64,000 nucleotides of DNA, from NCBI RefSeq assembly GCF_001552215.1, contig NZ_BCQT01000020.1, positions 62,001 through 126,000 of the forward strand, given 5' to 3'. Origin of the DNA: Actinomadura macra NBRC 14102. Its GTDB lineage: Bacteria; Actinomycetota; Actinomycetes; Streptosporangiales; Streptosporangiaceae. The notes below the pieces were generated by a model. It was not told where the DNA came from and made no database searches. It was given only the letters and a program-made list of their open reading frames with translations. Below are positions 9,502 through 18,826 of the stretch, in pieces; the first letter of the stretch is position 1, and every line of letters begins with the position of its first letter. The translations under genes and the position numbers were made by a program.

Positions 9502-10233
9502 TTAGGTATAGCTTCCTAGATTTACCCAATCATTCATGGCAGCCGTCAGCAGGTTTCCTACGGTCTCCTTAGTCTCCGCAAGAGCCAGCTCGATGAAGCA
9601 CTGACAGCTAGTAAGATCATCGCCATTCAAGGAACACAAGAACACGCCGGTTACTTGTAGGGCACGGGCAACGGCTACTAGTTCGGTTTCCATAGGCAAT
9701 GGAAGTCTTGAGGTCAACTCCTGAGCGAAAGTCTTGACTACCCTGCCGGCGCCGAAGAGAAACGCGACTTCGCCAGCGACGGAACCTACAAAGCCATGAA
9801 TTGCGTCCTTGCCATTCAAAATGGCCGAAGCAATCTCCGCCAAAAGAGTGCACTTCCTGTGGTGACGACGGGAAGTTATCTGAAGCCAAGTATCTTCAGA
9901 GACGTATCGCCTGGCGCGATGGTTGACGGCATCTTGCCATGCACCAGAGATCACCTGGTTACACGAATTGGCGGTTTCTCGCACCCTTCGCAGGCGCTGT
10001 TCCTGCGTCCGACGGACACTCTGAGTGCCGATAGCACTGCTCGGCCTTCGAGTTGGCGGTGCTTGGCGACGGGGCGACTGAGGAGCATAGGTTCTCCTAC
10101 GCGGACTTCTCGCTTTAGATGGTTTCGGCCCGGCTTCCGGCATCCCCTTGTGGTGCCGACATCGTTGACCAGCCTTCTTCACTGGATTTTTGCAGAGAGT
10201 CCCGCGATCAGTTCTCGCCCGGCAGCGTGCCAT
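9502..10233 (-). CDS. Unknown protein with N-terminal Cys/His knuckle (DUF5763-like)
   Basis: A 243-aa protein. The first 30 residues (CRARTDRGTLCKNPVKK then GQRCRHH) match the small C-x-n-C-x-n-C-x-x-H zinc knuckle seen in DUF5763 proteins. Residues 35-80 are a basic, Pro/Ser/Arg-rich linker. The rest is a helical domain I do not recognise, with hydrophobic segments around GKDAIHGFVGSVAGEVAFLF and several Cys near the end. GC content is clearly lower than in neighbours, suggesting transfer. It sits next to an IS1380 relic. The start is the ATG at 10233. Function unknown; nucleic-acid contact through the basic N-terminus is only a guess. Confidence 0.6.
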   Translation of the reverse strand: MARCRARTDRGTLCKNPVKKAGQRCRHHKGMPEAGPKPSKARSPRRRTYAPQSPRRQAPPTRRPSSAIGTQSVRRTQEQRLRRVRETANSCNQVISGAWQDAVNHRARRYVSEDTWLQITSRRHHRKCTLLAEIASAILNGKDAIHGFVGSVAGEVAFLFGAGRVVKTFAQELTSRLPLPMETELVAVARALQVTGVFLCSLNGDDLTSCQCFIELALAETKETVGNLLTAAMNDWVNLGSYT

Positions 10234-10329
10234 GAGCGAATGATGCGACCGACCATCGATTGATCACAATGCAGAATTGCACACAAACTCATCATGTGGG
10301 TCACTTCAATCAGCGTTACCTCAGCGTCC

Positions 10330-10640
10330 TCACCCGCCAGTTCCCACGCCCGCCGGCGTGCCCCCGCCCGCGCCGTGCGGATCGCCCGCGACGCCTGAGG
10401 TCCGGCCTCGGCAAGCGCTTTGACCAGCCGTGACACTGTCGGATCGGACGCCACCGGCCCGAACAACCGCGACGAAGATCGCAGTCCTGCGATGTCGCAA
10501 GGCAGTCCTCGCTCAGCGCCAGCGCGACCGCACGATCCGCCACGATCTTCCCCAGTTCGTGCACCGCCCGCGGCGCCCGCCACCGCGCGAGCGCCCGCGA
10601 CAAGCCGCGATCTTGGCGTTCCGGCGTTTAGTCTGCACGT
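10330..10640 (-). pseudogene. IS1380-family transposase fragment
   Basis: Two frames carry adjoining IS1380-like segments: LSRALARWRAPRAVHELGKI in one, then DIAGLRSSSRLFGPVASDPT with SRLVKALAEAG and AIRTARAGARRRAW in the next. A frameshift separates them and the DDE core is missing. After RRAWELAGE the similarity stops, so the element is truncated on its 3' side next to the unknown gene at 9502-10233. Confidence 0.7.
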
Positions 10641-10712
10641 GAAAAGTGCTCCCGAACTCGGACGGACAGGACCTTCAGCAAGCCCTGTCCTCCCAGTTCA
10701 GGAGCACTTTTC
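10641..10712. repeat. Imperfect palindrome, IS-end-like or bidirectional terminator
   Basis: The outer arms GAAAAGTGCTCC (10641-10652) and GGAGCACTTTTC (10701-10712) are perfect complements. Inner blocks GAACT/AGTTC and GGACAGG/CCTGTCC continue the pairing to a 13-base loop. It lies directly next to the IS1380 fragment and just downstream of the lipase gene, so it could be a pair of fused IS inverted repeats that now works as a terminator. Confidence 0.6.
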
Positions 10713-10759
10713 TCAGGTCAACCACAAGGCGACACCCACGCCCCCGCGAAAGCGGGAGG

Positions 10760-11977
10760 CTAGTTGCAGTCGTTGGGAATTGCCTCGCCCTTGAGCATGT
10801 CGGCGGCGAGGTCGAAGGGGGTGCCACCGCTCTGCGCCGCGGGGATGACACCGGAGTGGTTGGCGTCCGGGAACTCCTTGTAGTAGATGTCGGCGCCCCG
10901 GGTGCACAGATTGCGGATCATCCGCTTGGTCGTCGGTGGCTTGACAGTGGACTCGTCCTTGCCGCCTTGGAAGATGGCGACCGGTACACGCATGGTCAGC
11001 GAGGACGGATCTTGTGCCTTGATGTAGCTCATCAGCTTGTCGGCGTCCGGACCTTTGGTCAGGTACTGACCCGGCTGGAGTTGCGGGAGTCCGAACAGTG
11101 CACCGATGCATTCGGTACGAGCCTTGCTCAGCTGCGGCTTCATCGGGTCGGCCACCAGCTTGTTCAGGTCGATCCCAGGATTGACGGCCCACGCTGCGAG
11201 TGCGGTCACCGAGATGTAGGGTTGCGCTCCTTGAGCGACCGGTTCGCCGTTCAGCACATCGCGGAAGAACTTCTCCACGCCCGGGCCGGTGGGGGCATAT
11301 GCGATCGCGCCGCGCAGTCTCAAGTGCCCCCTCGTGGCCGACGAGGTACCGGCGGCCCACACTGCGGTTCCGCCGCCTTCGCTGTGACCGGCCAGGATCC
11401 AGTCGTCAGCGAGTTTGTGGCTGATGTCGTGCGCGGCCGTCACGGCGTTGATCGCCGCGTCCGCGTTGCTGCGTCCGTGCAAGAGAGGCCGCGGCGCCGC
11501 CTGCCCCCAACCGACGTAGTCGGTGCGTACGACCGCGTAACCGCGTGCCAGCCATTCGTTGAGCGTGGCGTCGAGGGAACGGCCCCCCAGCAGCGACGGC
11601 GCGCACTGCGGAGCGAAACCCGACGTACCGGGCGCCCAGCCGAGAACGGGGAAGCCGCGGCGCGGCGCGGTGCCGCGCGGCAGGTCCAGTCGGCCGTAGG
11701 TCACGGTCTTCTCTCCCGATGACCCGGTCGAAACGTAGGAGAACGAATAGCTCTTGGCTGCTGCCGACATCCCGTTGCCGCTCGCTGCACGTACGGTGAG
11801 TAGCTGACCAGGCCTCACCTCGGTTTTGGGCACATTTCCGCGAGACGATGTGAGGTATTGGGGTTCGGCGGCGTTGACTCGCGAGACCAGGTGGTGCTGC
11901 CCGTGACTCGCGGCCACGATCGATAGTCCGGCCAGGGTGATGAACGACGTAGCCGCTACTGCCGAAAACAGTCGCAT
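10760..11977 (-). CDS. Secreted lipase, alpha/beta-hydrolase (LIP family)
   Basis: A 405-aa exported hydrolase. A signal peptide spans about residues 1-22 (hydrophobic core TSFITLAGLSIVAA). The nucleophile elbow is ILAGHSEGGG, the acid is expected near GGKDESTV, and the catalytic His lies in FPDANHSGVIP; all three are in the expected order. Conserved family segments include GFPVLGWAPGTSGFAPQCAPS and YAVVRTDYVGWG. It should cleave acyl esters or triglycerides outside the cell. The gene is monocistronic; a ribosome-binding AGGAGG precedes the start and the palindrome at 10641-10712 follows the stop. Confidence 0.88.
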   Translation of the reverse strand: MRLFSAVAATSFITLAGLSIVAASHGQHHLVSRVNAAEPQYLTSSRGNVPKTEVRPGQLLTVRAASGNGMSAAAKSYSFSYVSTGSSGEKTVTYGRLDLPRGTAPRRGFPVLGWAPGTSGFAPQCAPSLLGGRSLDATLNEWLARGYAVVRTDYVGWGQAAPRPLLHGRSNADAAINAVTAAHDISHKLADDWILAGHSEGGGTAVWAAGTSSATRGHLRLRGAIAYAPTGPGVEKFFRDVLNGEPVAQGAQPYISVTALAAWAVNPGIDLNKLVADPMKPQLSKARTECIGALFGLPQLQPGQYLTKGPDADKLMSYIKAQDPSSLTMRVPVAIFQGGKDESTVKPPTTKRMIRNLCTRGADIYYKEFPDANHSGVIPAAQSGGTPFDLAADMLKGEAIPNDCN

Positions 11978-12944
11978 CGGACCCTCCTAATCGGTTTCTT
12001 GATGGGGTTGTTGGTCACTGGACCAAAACGCGTTACAGCACGAGCTGCCAGCGGATTTGGAGTCTCGGTTCACGACGTCGGAAGGTCGCCGAGATGGGAT
12101 CCGGCCCCTGCCGGAATGAGCCGATGAGGGAAGACGTCGTCTACGCCGGGTCGCGGATCAGCACTCGCCCAAGGAATGCGGCGACTCATTGCTGGGATAC
12201 AGGCGACCAACATGGCCACCAGGCTGCGGCTGACCTTGACCGAGATGTCCGCGGACATGGACAGAGCCGAGGTCGCGAGCTGGATCCGAGCGGATCGAGC
12301 GGATCGCGGCGATGGACGGCGACATCCTGGCCTCCGATCGTGTGCCACTTTGTTCAGAGCAAAGACTCTTATAGGTGAGAGAACTTGTCAACCCCAATCG
12401 AGTGTTCGGCGTCGGATCGGCATCTCCCGCAGGAAGGAGTGCCAGCTCAGCCGGTACGTGCGGAGGTGACAAAGCGCAGGGGTGGGTCTGAGGGGTGCCC
12501 GCGTTGGCATCGAAACATCTCAGCGTTAATTCATCCCTGGCTCGAAAGGAGAAGAGTCGTGGGCCTGCGGCCCCTGCCCATCGCACGGCCGGAGCACGTC
12601 CCCTCAGCCTCATCGCCACCACCCGGACGTTGGCCTGCGCGGCCCGGTCCCACCGTCCGCCGACATCCGCGACACCCGGAACCGCAGGGCGACCAGTCGT
12701 CGGCGGCCCCGGCCGCGAACATCTGCGCGGCGGCCGGCCGCGCCTGTGCCGCTCGAATCTTGGGTGAGGCCGGGCGATCCCAGGGCCTCCACTCAAGACC
12801 ACCCGTCCGGAGCCTGGCGAAGCTGCCACCATGCGAGGCCGGGCTACAACGGATCGTCGATCACCCGCCGAACGCCTGGCGTTTGTGAGGGCTTACCGAT
12901 TGGCGGCTGAGGGTGGCCAGGGATCGGTTGAGATGTGACCACAC
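11978..12944. other. Long stretch without a supported gene
   Basis: Several overlapping open frames exist on both strands, but all are Pro/Arg-rich, none matches a family I know, and their start codons lack consistent ribosome-binding sites. A GTG at about 12559 follows an AAGGAG-like sequence, yet its product looks like shadow coding. I see no repeat or RNA gene. Confidence 0.4.
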
Positions 12945-14432
12945 TTACTGGCCGCCGGCCCAGGGGAGGGGATGGTCGCCGAGGTCCCAGTACAGGCTCT
13001 TCTGGCGCATGTACGACTTGATGCCCTCGCGGCCCTTCTCGGTGCCCAGGCCGCTGGCCTTGTGGCCGCTGAACGGGGTGGAGATGCTGAACTGCTTGTA
13101 TGTGTTGATCCACACGGTGCCGGCGTCGATGGCGCGCGCGATCCGGTAGGCGCGGCGGTAGTCCCGGGTCCAGATGCCGCATGCGAGCCCGTAGTCGTTG
13201 TCGTTGGCCTGCCGTACCAGGTCCGCCTCGTCGGCGAACGGCAGGACGACCGCGACCGGCCCGAAGATCTCCTCACGGCAGATCGGCGCGTCGTTGGAGA
13301 CTCCCGCGAGCACCGTCGGCAGGTAGTAGGCGCCGCCGTCGTAGACGCCGCCCAGCGGGATCGAGCCGCCGCACAGCACCCGCGCCCCCTCGGTCACTGC
13401 GGCCTCCACCATCCGCGCCACCCGGTCGCGGTGCTCGCCGGTGACCAGCGGCGCCACCTGGGTAGAGGGGTCGGTGCCGGGCCCCACCCGCAGCCGCCGC
13501 GTCCGGGACACCAGTGTGCCGACGAAGTCCTGGTAGACGCTCTCGTGGACGAACACTCGCGAGCCGGCGACGCAGCTTTGCCCGGTGGAGGAGAAGATGC
13601 CGAACAGCACCCCGGCGATGGCCCGCTCGACATCGGCGTCGGGGAAAACGATGGTCGGCGACTTGCCGCCCAGTTCCAGGGTGACGGGCATGATCTTGTC
13701 GGCCGCCAGCCTGCCGATGGCCCGTCCGGTGGCCGTGCCCCCGGTGAAGGAGACCTTGCCGACCAGCGGGTGCCGGACGATCGCGTCCCCGACGACCCGG
13801 CCGGAGCCGGGGAGTACCGACAGCAGCCCGGCCGGCAGGCCCGCCCGCTCGCAGACCCGGGCCAGCAGCAGTGACACGCATGGCGCCCAGACCGAGGGTT
13901 TCAGCACGACCGCGTTGCCCGCCGCCAGCGCCGGCGCCGCCTTCTGCGCGTCGCTGGCGATCGGGGAGTTCCACGGCGTGATCGCGCCGACAACGCCGTA
14001 CGGTTCGTGTGCGGTCATGGTGAGGTAGGGGCCCCGGGAGGGGGTGACCGCCTCCTCCATCGTCTCCAGCGCGGCGGCCATGAAGCGGAAGGTGCCGGCG
14101 GCGCTCAGCGCGAGGGCGCGCGTCTCGGCCAGCGTCTTACCGGTGTCCGTCGTCTGCACTGCCGAGATCTCCTCCGCGGTCGCGGCGATCGCATCACCGA
14201 TCGCGCGGAGCACGGCGGCGCGCTCGTGCGGCAGCGCGTCCCGCCAGCCGCTGTCATCGGCGGCGGCTCGGCCGCGGGTCACCGCGTTCTCCACGTCGTC
14301 CACCGAGGCGCCGTGGAACCGGTGGAAGACGCGGCCGGTGGCGGGGTCGACGGCCTCGATCGGTTCGCCGCCGCCGCGCTCCCAGCGCCCGCCGACGAAG
14401 ATCTCGTCGGCGCCGAGTGGTACCTTCCTCAC
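12945..14432 (-). CDS. NAD(P)-dependent aldehyde dehydrogenase
   Basis: A 495-aa ALDH of normal length. Visible are the cofactor segment ITPWNSPIASDAQKAAPALA, the catalytic Glu motif VTLELGGKSP, the catalytic Cys in STGQSCVAGSR, and the C-terminal EEIFGPVAVVLPF. It should oxidise an aldehyde intermediate to the acid. A GTG start at 14432 follows AAGGAG with good spacing. It is transcribed away from the cupin-led catabolic operon, sharing a 200-bp control region, so it very likely belongs to the same pathway. It resembles hydroxymuconic- or betaine-aldehyde-type ALDHs; the substrate cannot be fixed. Confidence 0.93.
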   Translation of the reverse strand: MRKVPLGADEIFVGGRWERGGGEPIEAVDPATGRVFHRFHGASVDDVENAVTRGRAAADDSGWRDALPHERAAVLRAIGDAIAATAEEISAVQTTDTGKTLAETRALALSAAGTFRFMAAALETMEEAVTPSRGPYLTMTAHEPYGVVGAITPWNSPIASDAQKAAPALAAGNAVVLKPSVWAPCVSLLLARVCERAGLPAGLLSVLPGSGRVVGDAIVRHPLVGKVSFTGGTATGRAIGRLAADKIMPVTLELGGKSPTIVFPDADVERAIAGVLFGIFSSTGQSCVAGSRVFVHESVYQDFVGTLVSRTRRLRVGPGTDPSTQVAPLVTGEHRDRVARMVEAAVTEGARVLCGGSIPLGGVYDGGAYYLPTVLAGVSNDAPICREEIFGPVAVVLPFADEADLVRQANDNDYGLACGIWTRDYRRAYRIARAIDAGTVWINTYKQFSISTPFSGHKASGLGTEKGREGIKSYMRQKSLYWDLGDHPLPWAGGQ

Positions 14433-14632
14433 CTGTTGTCTCCTTAGATTAAAGATACTTACCTCTTAGATTCGACCACCTGAGTGCGCTCAGCGCACCC
14501 ATGCTCGGCGGGACTTCAAGCAGGAACTCCGTACAAGGGAGAGGCTTCAGTGCCCGGTTGACTCCCTCAGGTTGCGCGATCCATGATAGAAGTAGCTTAG
14601 CACTGAGGCAAAAATGACTGAGGGGAGCCCGA
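14433..14632. promoter_or_regulatory. Divergent control region of catabolic cluster
   Basis: A 200-bp AT-richer gap between the ALDH (minus) and cupin (plus) genes. CTTAGATT occurs twice (about 14445-14452 and 14464-14471), and CTTAG recurs at about 14596. A similar CTTAGGAG/GCTAAG pattern occurs in the MarR/ABC intergenic region near 29000-29155, so these may be shared regulator half-sites; this is weak. Confidence 0.35.
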
Positions 14633-15148
14633 ATGAGCACCGTGGAGACGCACACCGACCTCGAGACGCTGATCGATGCGTGCATCGCCTCGCGGGAGAG
14701 CCGTTACGAGGACTGGGACACGCTGGGCTTCCAGGCGGCGGCCGGCGGCGACCGGTTCCGGCGTGGCCAGATCCGCTACATCGGCTCGGGTGCCACTGGG
14801 AACCACGAGGACGACGCCCGCACCCTCCCGGCCGAGCACTTCACCTTCTCCAACATGCGCCTGCCCGCCGGCGCCGTCGGCCCCGAGCACACCCACCACG
14901 ACGCCGAGGAGGTCTTCTTCGTGCTGGAGGGGACGCTGGAGGTCGCGCTGCACGACGTCGAGGACGGAACCAAGACAGCGAAGCGGGTGCTGGGCTACCG
15001 CGACCTGATCCGGGTGCCCGCCGGGGTGCCGCGCAGCCTCAGGAACGTGGGCGAGACGGACGCGCTGTTCTGCGTCGTCATCGGCTCCCGCAAGCCGCGG
15101 CTGCCGACCTATCCCGAGTCCTCCGAGATGTACGGCGTCACGCGCTGA
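14633..15148 (+). CDS. Cupin-domain protein, first gene of catabolic operon
   Basis: A 171-aa single-cupin protein. The first cupin motif GPEHTHHDAEEVFFVLEG provides two His and the Glu for a metal, and the second motif region is YRDLIRVPAGVPRSLRN. The third metal His expected in motif 2 is not obvious, so the metal site may be incomplete. It starts with ATG 9 bp after GGGGAG. Cupins in such clusters act as dioxygenases, isomerases or hydrolases on ring-fission products, or as sensors. It is followed by the reductase with a 46-bp gap. Confidence 0.88.
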   Translation: MSTVETHTDLETLIDACIASRESRYEDWDTLGFQAAAGGDRFRRGQIRYIGSGATGNHEDDARTLPAEHFTFSNMRLPAGAVGPEHTHHDAEEVFFVLEGTLEVALHDVEDGTKTAKRVLGYRDLIRVPAGVPRSLRNVGETDALFCVVIGSRKPRLPTYPESSEMYGVTR

Positions 15149-15194
15149 CCGCGCGCATGCGTTCATGGGCGAGCACAGTCCGGGAGGCCCAGCC

Positions 15195-16148
15195 ATGAGT
15201 AACGACGAGTCGCGGTCGCTCCAAGTCACCCAGATGACCTGGGAGGCGGAGGGCGTCTTGAGCCTGCGCCTCGCCGACCCGTCCGGGAGGCCGCTGCCCG
15301 CCTGGGAGCCCGGTGCCCACCTCTCCCTCGGGCTGGGCGGCGGGCTCACGCGGGAGTACTCGCTGTGCTCGCGCCCGGACGACAGGACCGGATGGGCGGT
15401 GGCGGTGCTGCGCGAGCCCGCCTCGCGCGGCGGCAGCGCGTACGTGCACGAGCGGCTGCGGGTGGGCGAGATCGTCACCGTGACCGGCCCCCGCAACACC
15501 TTCGCGCTCGAACCGGCGAGCGGCTACCTGCTGGTGGCCGGTGGCATCGGGATCACCCCGATCCTGGCCATGGCCCGCGACCTGCACGCCCGGGGGGCCA
15601 ACTGGCGGATGCTGTACGCGGGCCGGTCACGGCCGCGCATGGCCTTCGTCGGCGAGTTGCTCGCCCTCGGCGCCGACCGCGTCGTCCTGCACGAGGACGA
15701 CGTCGCCGGCGGCCCACCGCCGCTCGCGGACCTTCTCGCCGATCCCGATCCCGGCACGCTGGTCTACTGCTGCGGCCCGGAGGCCATGATCCGGTCCGCG
15801 GAGGAGGCGCTGCGCGGCAGGGGGTGCCTGCGCATCGAGCGTTTCAGGGCGCCCGAGCCGAGCGTTCCCGCGGGCGGCGACGCGCCGTTCGACATCGTCT
15901 GCGCCCGGTCGGACGTCCGCGTCACCGTGCCCGCCAGTACCAGCGCGCTGGCCGCGCTGGCCGCCTCGGGGATCGACGTGCCCAGCTCGTGTACCGAGGG
16001 CATCTGCGGCACCTGCGAGATGAAGGTCCTGGCCGGAGCGGTCGACCATCGCGACTTCCTGCTGTCGGAGGACGAGCGTGCGGCGGGAGCCACGATGTTC
16101 GTCTGCGTCTCCCGGGCCACGGGATCGGAGATCACGCTCGACGTCTGA
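15195..16148 (+). CDS. PDR/VanB-type oxygenase reductase (FMN/NAD/2Fe-2S)
   Basis: A 317-aa one-piece reductase. The flavin-binding barrel has REYSLCSRPDD, and the NAD(P) domain has LVAGGIGITPILAMARDL and VYCCGPEAM. The C-terminal plant-type ferredoxin domain supplies four Cys for a 2Fe-2S centre: PSSCTEGICGTCEMKV and FVCVS. It should pass electrons from NADH or NADPH to a Rieske oxygenase, most plausibly the one encoded at 22934. The ATG at 15195 follows GGGAGG and begins the conserved domain; the upstream in-frame start at 15165 is less likely. Confidence 0.93.
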   Translation: MSNDESRSLQVTQMTWEAEGVLSLRLADPSGRPLPAWEPGAHLSLGLGGGLTREYSLCSRPDDRTGWAVAVLREPASRGGSAYVHERLRVGEIVTVTGPRNTFALEPASGYLLVAGGIGITPILAMARDLHARGANWRMLYAGRSRPRMAFVGELLALGADRVVLHEDDVAGGPPPLADLLADPDPGTLVYCCGPEAMIRSAEEALRGRGCLRIERFRAPEPSVPAGGDAPFDIVCARSDVRVTVPASTSALAALAASGIDVPSSCTEGICGTCEMKVLAGAVDHRDFLLSEDERAAGATMFVCVSRATGSEITLDV

Positions 16149-16233
16149 CGTCGGCCCGCTTCCCCCCAGGCCGGTCTGTCCCGCCCCGCCCGGCCGTCTC
16201 GCCCACCGGCCGCCCCCGAACGAAGGAATCCCG

Positions 16234-17172
16234 ATGACTTTCGAACCCGGCCCCCCGGTCGCGCTCCCGCACTCGCTGTGCTCGGTGACCCTGCTCATGC
16301 CCGATCCCGGAACGGCCGCCGACTTCTACACCGAGGCATGGGGGCTGTCGGCCGTCGAGCGCGACGGCACCGCCGCCTGGCTGCGCGGCACCGGCACCGA
16401 GCACCACATCCTGCACCTGGCCCACGGCGAGCGGAACGCGCTGGGCAAGATCGCATTCGCACTGCGCACCCGCCGGGAGGTCGACGACGCCGCCCGCGCG
16501 CTGGCCGCGCTGGACGTCCCGGTCGTGCGCGAGCCGGGCCCGCTGGACGGCGCCGGCGGCGGGTACGGGCTCTGGTTCGTCGACCCGGAGGGACGGCTGG
16601 TCGAGCTGTCGGTCGAGCTGGAGGCCGTGCCCTACCGGGACATCCGCGGCCGGGAGGCCGTGCCGCGCAAGCTCGCGCACGCCGTCCTCAACACCGTGGA
16701 CATCGACGCGACGACCGGGTTCTACACCCGGGTCCTCGGCATGCGGGTGTCGGACTGGTCCGAGCACCAGATGTCGTTCCTGCGCTGCAACTCCGACCAC
16801 CACGTGATCGCCTTCAACCAGGCGCCGTGGACGTCCCTTAACCACGTGGCCTACGAGCTGCCGTCCATCGATCACTTCATGCGCGGCATCGGCAAGCTCA
16901 AGCGCGCCGGCATCGCCCCGATGTGGGGGCCTGGACGGCACGGGCCGGGCGACAACACCTTCTCCTACTTCACCGACCCGGCGGGGCTGGTCTGCGAGTA
17001 CACCTCCGAGGTCGCGCAGATCGACGAGGACGCCTGGCTGTGCCGGGTGTGGCCGCGCACCCCCGAGCTGTCCGACCAGTGGGGCACCGCCGGGCCGCCT
17101 CCCGCGTCGGTGCGCGAGCACATGGCGGGCATCCCCGATCCCGGATACTTCGGCCGCGCGGGGGACCGGTGA
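16234..17172 (+). CDS. Two-domain VOC extradiol-type ring-cleavage dioxygenase
   Basis: A 312-aa protein of two tandem vicinal-oxygen-chelate domains, like 2,3-dihydroxybiphenyl or catechol 2,3-dioxygenases. The C-terminal domain keeps the 2-His-1-carboxylate iron ligands in order: His in LAHAVLNTVD (about residue 150), His in LNHVAYELPS (about 208) and Glu in GLVCEYTSE (about 256). The N-terminal domain is structural. It should cleave a catecholic ring with O2. The ATG at 16234 follows GAAGGA. The stop overlaps the GTG of the next gene by 4 bases, showing translational coupling. Confidence 0.92.
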   Translation: MTFEPGPPVALPHSLCSVTLLMPDPGTAADFYTEAWGLSAVERDGTAAWLRGTGTEHHILHLAHGERNALGKIAFALRTRREVDDAARALAALDVPVVREPGPLDGAGGGYGLWFVDPEGRLVELSVELEAVPYRDIRGREAVPRKLAHAVLNTVDIDATTGFYTRVLGMRVSDWSEHQMSFLRCNSDHHVIAFNQAPWTSLNHVAYELPSIDHFMRGIGKLKRAGIAPMWGPGRHGPGDNTFSYFTDPAGLVCEYTSEVAQIDEDAWLCRVWPRTPELSDQWGTAGPPPASVREHMAGIPDPGYFGRAGDR

Positions 17173-17996
17173 GCCCCGGCCGGGTTCCGCTGCGGGTCGT
17201 GGTCCTCGGGCGCGGCGCGATCGGGCGGCCGGTCGCGCTGGCCCTCGCCGCCGGGCACGTGGAGGGCGCCCGCCTGGCCGGGGTGTTCGACTCCCGCGGG
17301 GGTGTCAGGTACGAGCAGGGCGTGCCGCCGTTTCCGGCCGACGGCGCGCCGCTGCCGCCGGAGTCGCTGCCGGAGACGGCCGACCTGGTCGTGGAGGCGG
17401 CGGGGCACCCGGTGCTGGAGGACCTCGGCGCGCGGGTGGTGGCCTGCGGCATCGACCTGCTCGCCGTCTCGGTCGGCGCGCTGTGCGCCCCGGCGGCCAG
17501 GTCCGTGCTGACCGGGGGGCCCGGCCGGCTCTACTTGTCGACCGGCGCGATCGGCGGGCTGGAGGTGATCCGGGCGCTGGCCGAGTCCGGCGCGCTGCGC
17601 CGCGTGCGGATCGAGACCACCAAGCGCGCCACGACACTGGTCCAACCCTGGATGGACGAGGCGGAACGGGAGCGGCTGCGCACCCTGGCAGCCCCCGTCG
17701 AGCTGCTGCGCGGTTCTCCGGCCACGGTCGCCCGTGCGTTCCCCAGATCGGCCAACGTCGCGGCCTCGGTGGCGAGCGCCGCCGGAAACTGGGACCTGGT
17801 GGAGGCCGTCGTGCGAGCCGATCCCGCCTGCGCCGACACCGTCCACCGCATCGAGGTCGGCAGCGACGCGGGCGAGCACTCGTTCCAGATCAGGAACGTG
17901 CCCTCCCCGGACAATCCCGCGACGAGCGCGCTGGTCCCGCACGCGGTGCTGAGGGCGATCCGCGACATCGCCGGACGGGCGGTGACGCTGATATGA
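17169..17996 (+). CDS. Aspartate dehydrogenase-like (NadX/DUF108) oxidoreductase
   Basis: A 275-aa protein with an N-terminal Rossmann fold (VVLGRGAIGRPVA), the ETADLVVEAAGHPV segment, and the C-terminal domain with FPRSANVAASVASAA that defines the aspartate dehydrogenase family. Characterised relatives convert aspartate to iminoaspartate. In this setting it more likely oxidises or reduces an amine or imine intermediate from the degraded compound, which hints at nitrogen in the substrate; this is inference. The GTG start overlaps the previous stop and its TGA overlaps the next ATG (ATGA). Confidence 0.85.
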   Translation: MSPGRVPLRVVVLGRGAIGRPVALALAAGHVEGARLAGVFDSRGGVRYEQGVPPFPADGAPLPPESLPETADLVVEAAGHPVLEDLGARVVACGIDLLAVSVGALCAPAARSVLTGGPGRLYLSTGAIGGLEVIRALAESGALRRVRIETTKRATTLVQPWMDEAERERLRTLAAPVELLRGSPATVARAFPRSANVAASVASAAGNWDLVEAVVRADPACADTVHRIEVGSDAGEHSFQIRNVPSPDNPATSALVPHAVLRAIRDIAGRAVTLI

Positions 17997-18826
17997 CCAC
18001 GTTCGACGGCGCCGCCTGGGGCGCCGGCGTCCGGCACCGGGGCATCGCCGCCCGGGTCGCGGGTGACGGGCCGCCGGTCATGTTGCTGCACGGCATCGGA
18101 GGCCGCGCTGACGGCTTCCGCGCGGTGGCGCAACGGCTGGTCTCGGCGGGTTTCCGCGTCATCGCGTGGGACGCGCCAGGCTACGGCGAGTCCGACGACG
18201 GTCCCGTCCCGGCGAATGTCCAGGGGTACGCGGCCGCCGTGGTGGACTTGCTGGCGGCGCTGGACGCCTCGCCCGCGCACCTGGCGGGAGTGTCCTGGGG
18301 TGGTGTGATCGCCACCCGCGTCGCGGTGGAGAACCCGGAGTCGCTGCGCACGCTCACCCTCATCGACAGCACCCGTGGCTCGGGTGTGGACGCTGACAGG
18401 GCACGGGCCATGCGGGATCGGGCAGCGGAGCTGGAGGTGCTCGGCGCGCCCGAGTTCGCCCGGCGGCGCAGCCCGCGCCTTACCCGGCCGGACGCCGACC
18501 CCACCGTCCTCGCCGAGGTCGAGCGGCACATGGGCACCGTGCGGCTGCCCGGCTACCGGGGCGCGGCCGAGATGATGGCCGGCACCGACCACGGCGACCT
18601 CCTCGCCGCCATCGAGATCCCCACGTTGGTTCTCGTCGGCGAGCATGACCGGGTGACCGGAGTGCCCGAGGCGCGGCTGCTGGCCCGGCGCATCCCGGGT
18701 GCCGCTTTCGAGATCGTCCCGCGCGCCGGGCACGCTGCGTCCCAGGAGCGGCCCGAACTCGTCGCCGGTCACCTCGCCGCCTTCATGGCCGCTGCGGGTT
18801 CCCGGCGGGGGAGGGCGGCTCGATGA
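17993..18826 (+). CDS. Alpha/beta hydrolase, probable C-C or ester hydrolase
   Basis: A 277-aa alpha/beta hydrolase of the MhpC-like size class. The oxyanion segment is VMLLHGIGGRADGF, the nucleophile elbow GVSWGGVIA, the acid Asp in VGEHDRVTG and the catalytic His in RAGHAASQERPE. Position after a ring-cleavage dioxygenase fits hydrolysis of a meta-cleavage product. It is coupled at both ends: the ATG overlaps the previous stop and the stop overlaps the SDR start (ATGA). Confidence 0.9.
   Translation: MTTFDGAAWGAGVRHRGIAARVAGDGPPVMLLHGIGGRADGFRAVAQRLVSAGFRVIAWDAPGYGESDDGPVPANVQGYAAAVVDLLAALDASPAHLAGVSWGGVIATRVAVENPESLRTLTLIDSTRGSGVDADRARAMRDRAAELEVLGAPEFARRRSPRLTRPDADPTVLAEVERHMGTVRLPGYRGAAEMMAGTDHGDLLAAIEIPTLVLVGEHDRVTGVPEARLLARRIPGAAFEIVPRAGHAASQERPELVAGHLAAFMAAAGSRRGRAAR

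Noticed and set aside
12385-12888. GC-rich 167-aa frame with an AAGGAG-like site
   Set aside because: Composition is dominated by Pro, Arg and Ala with no family features, and overlapping frames on both strands look the same.
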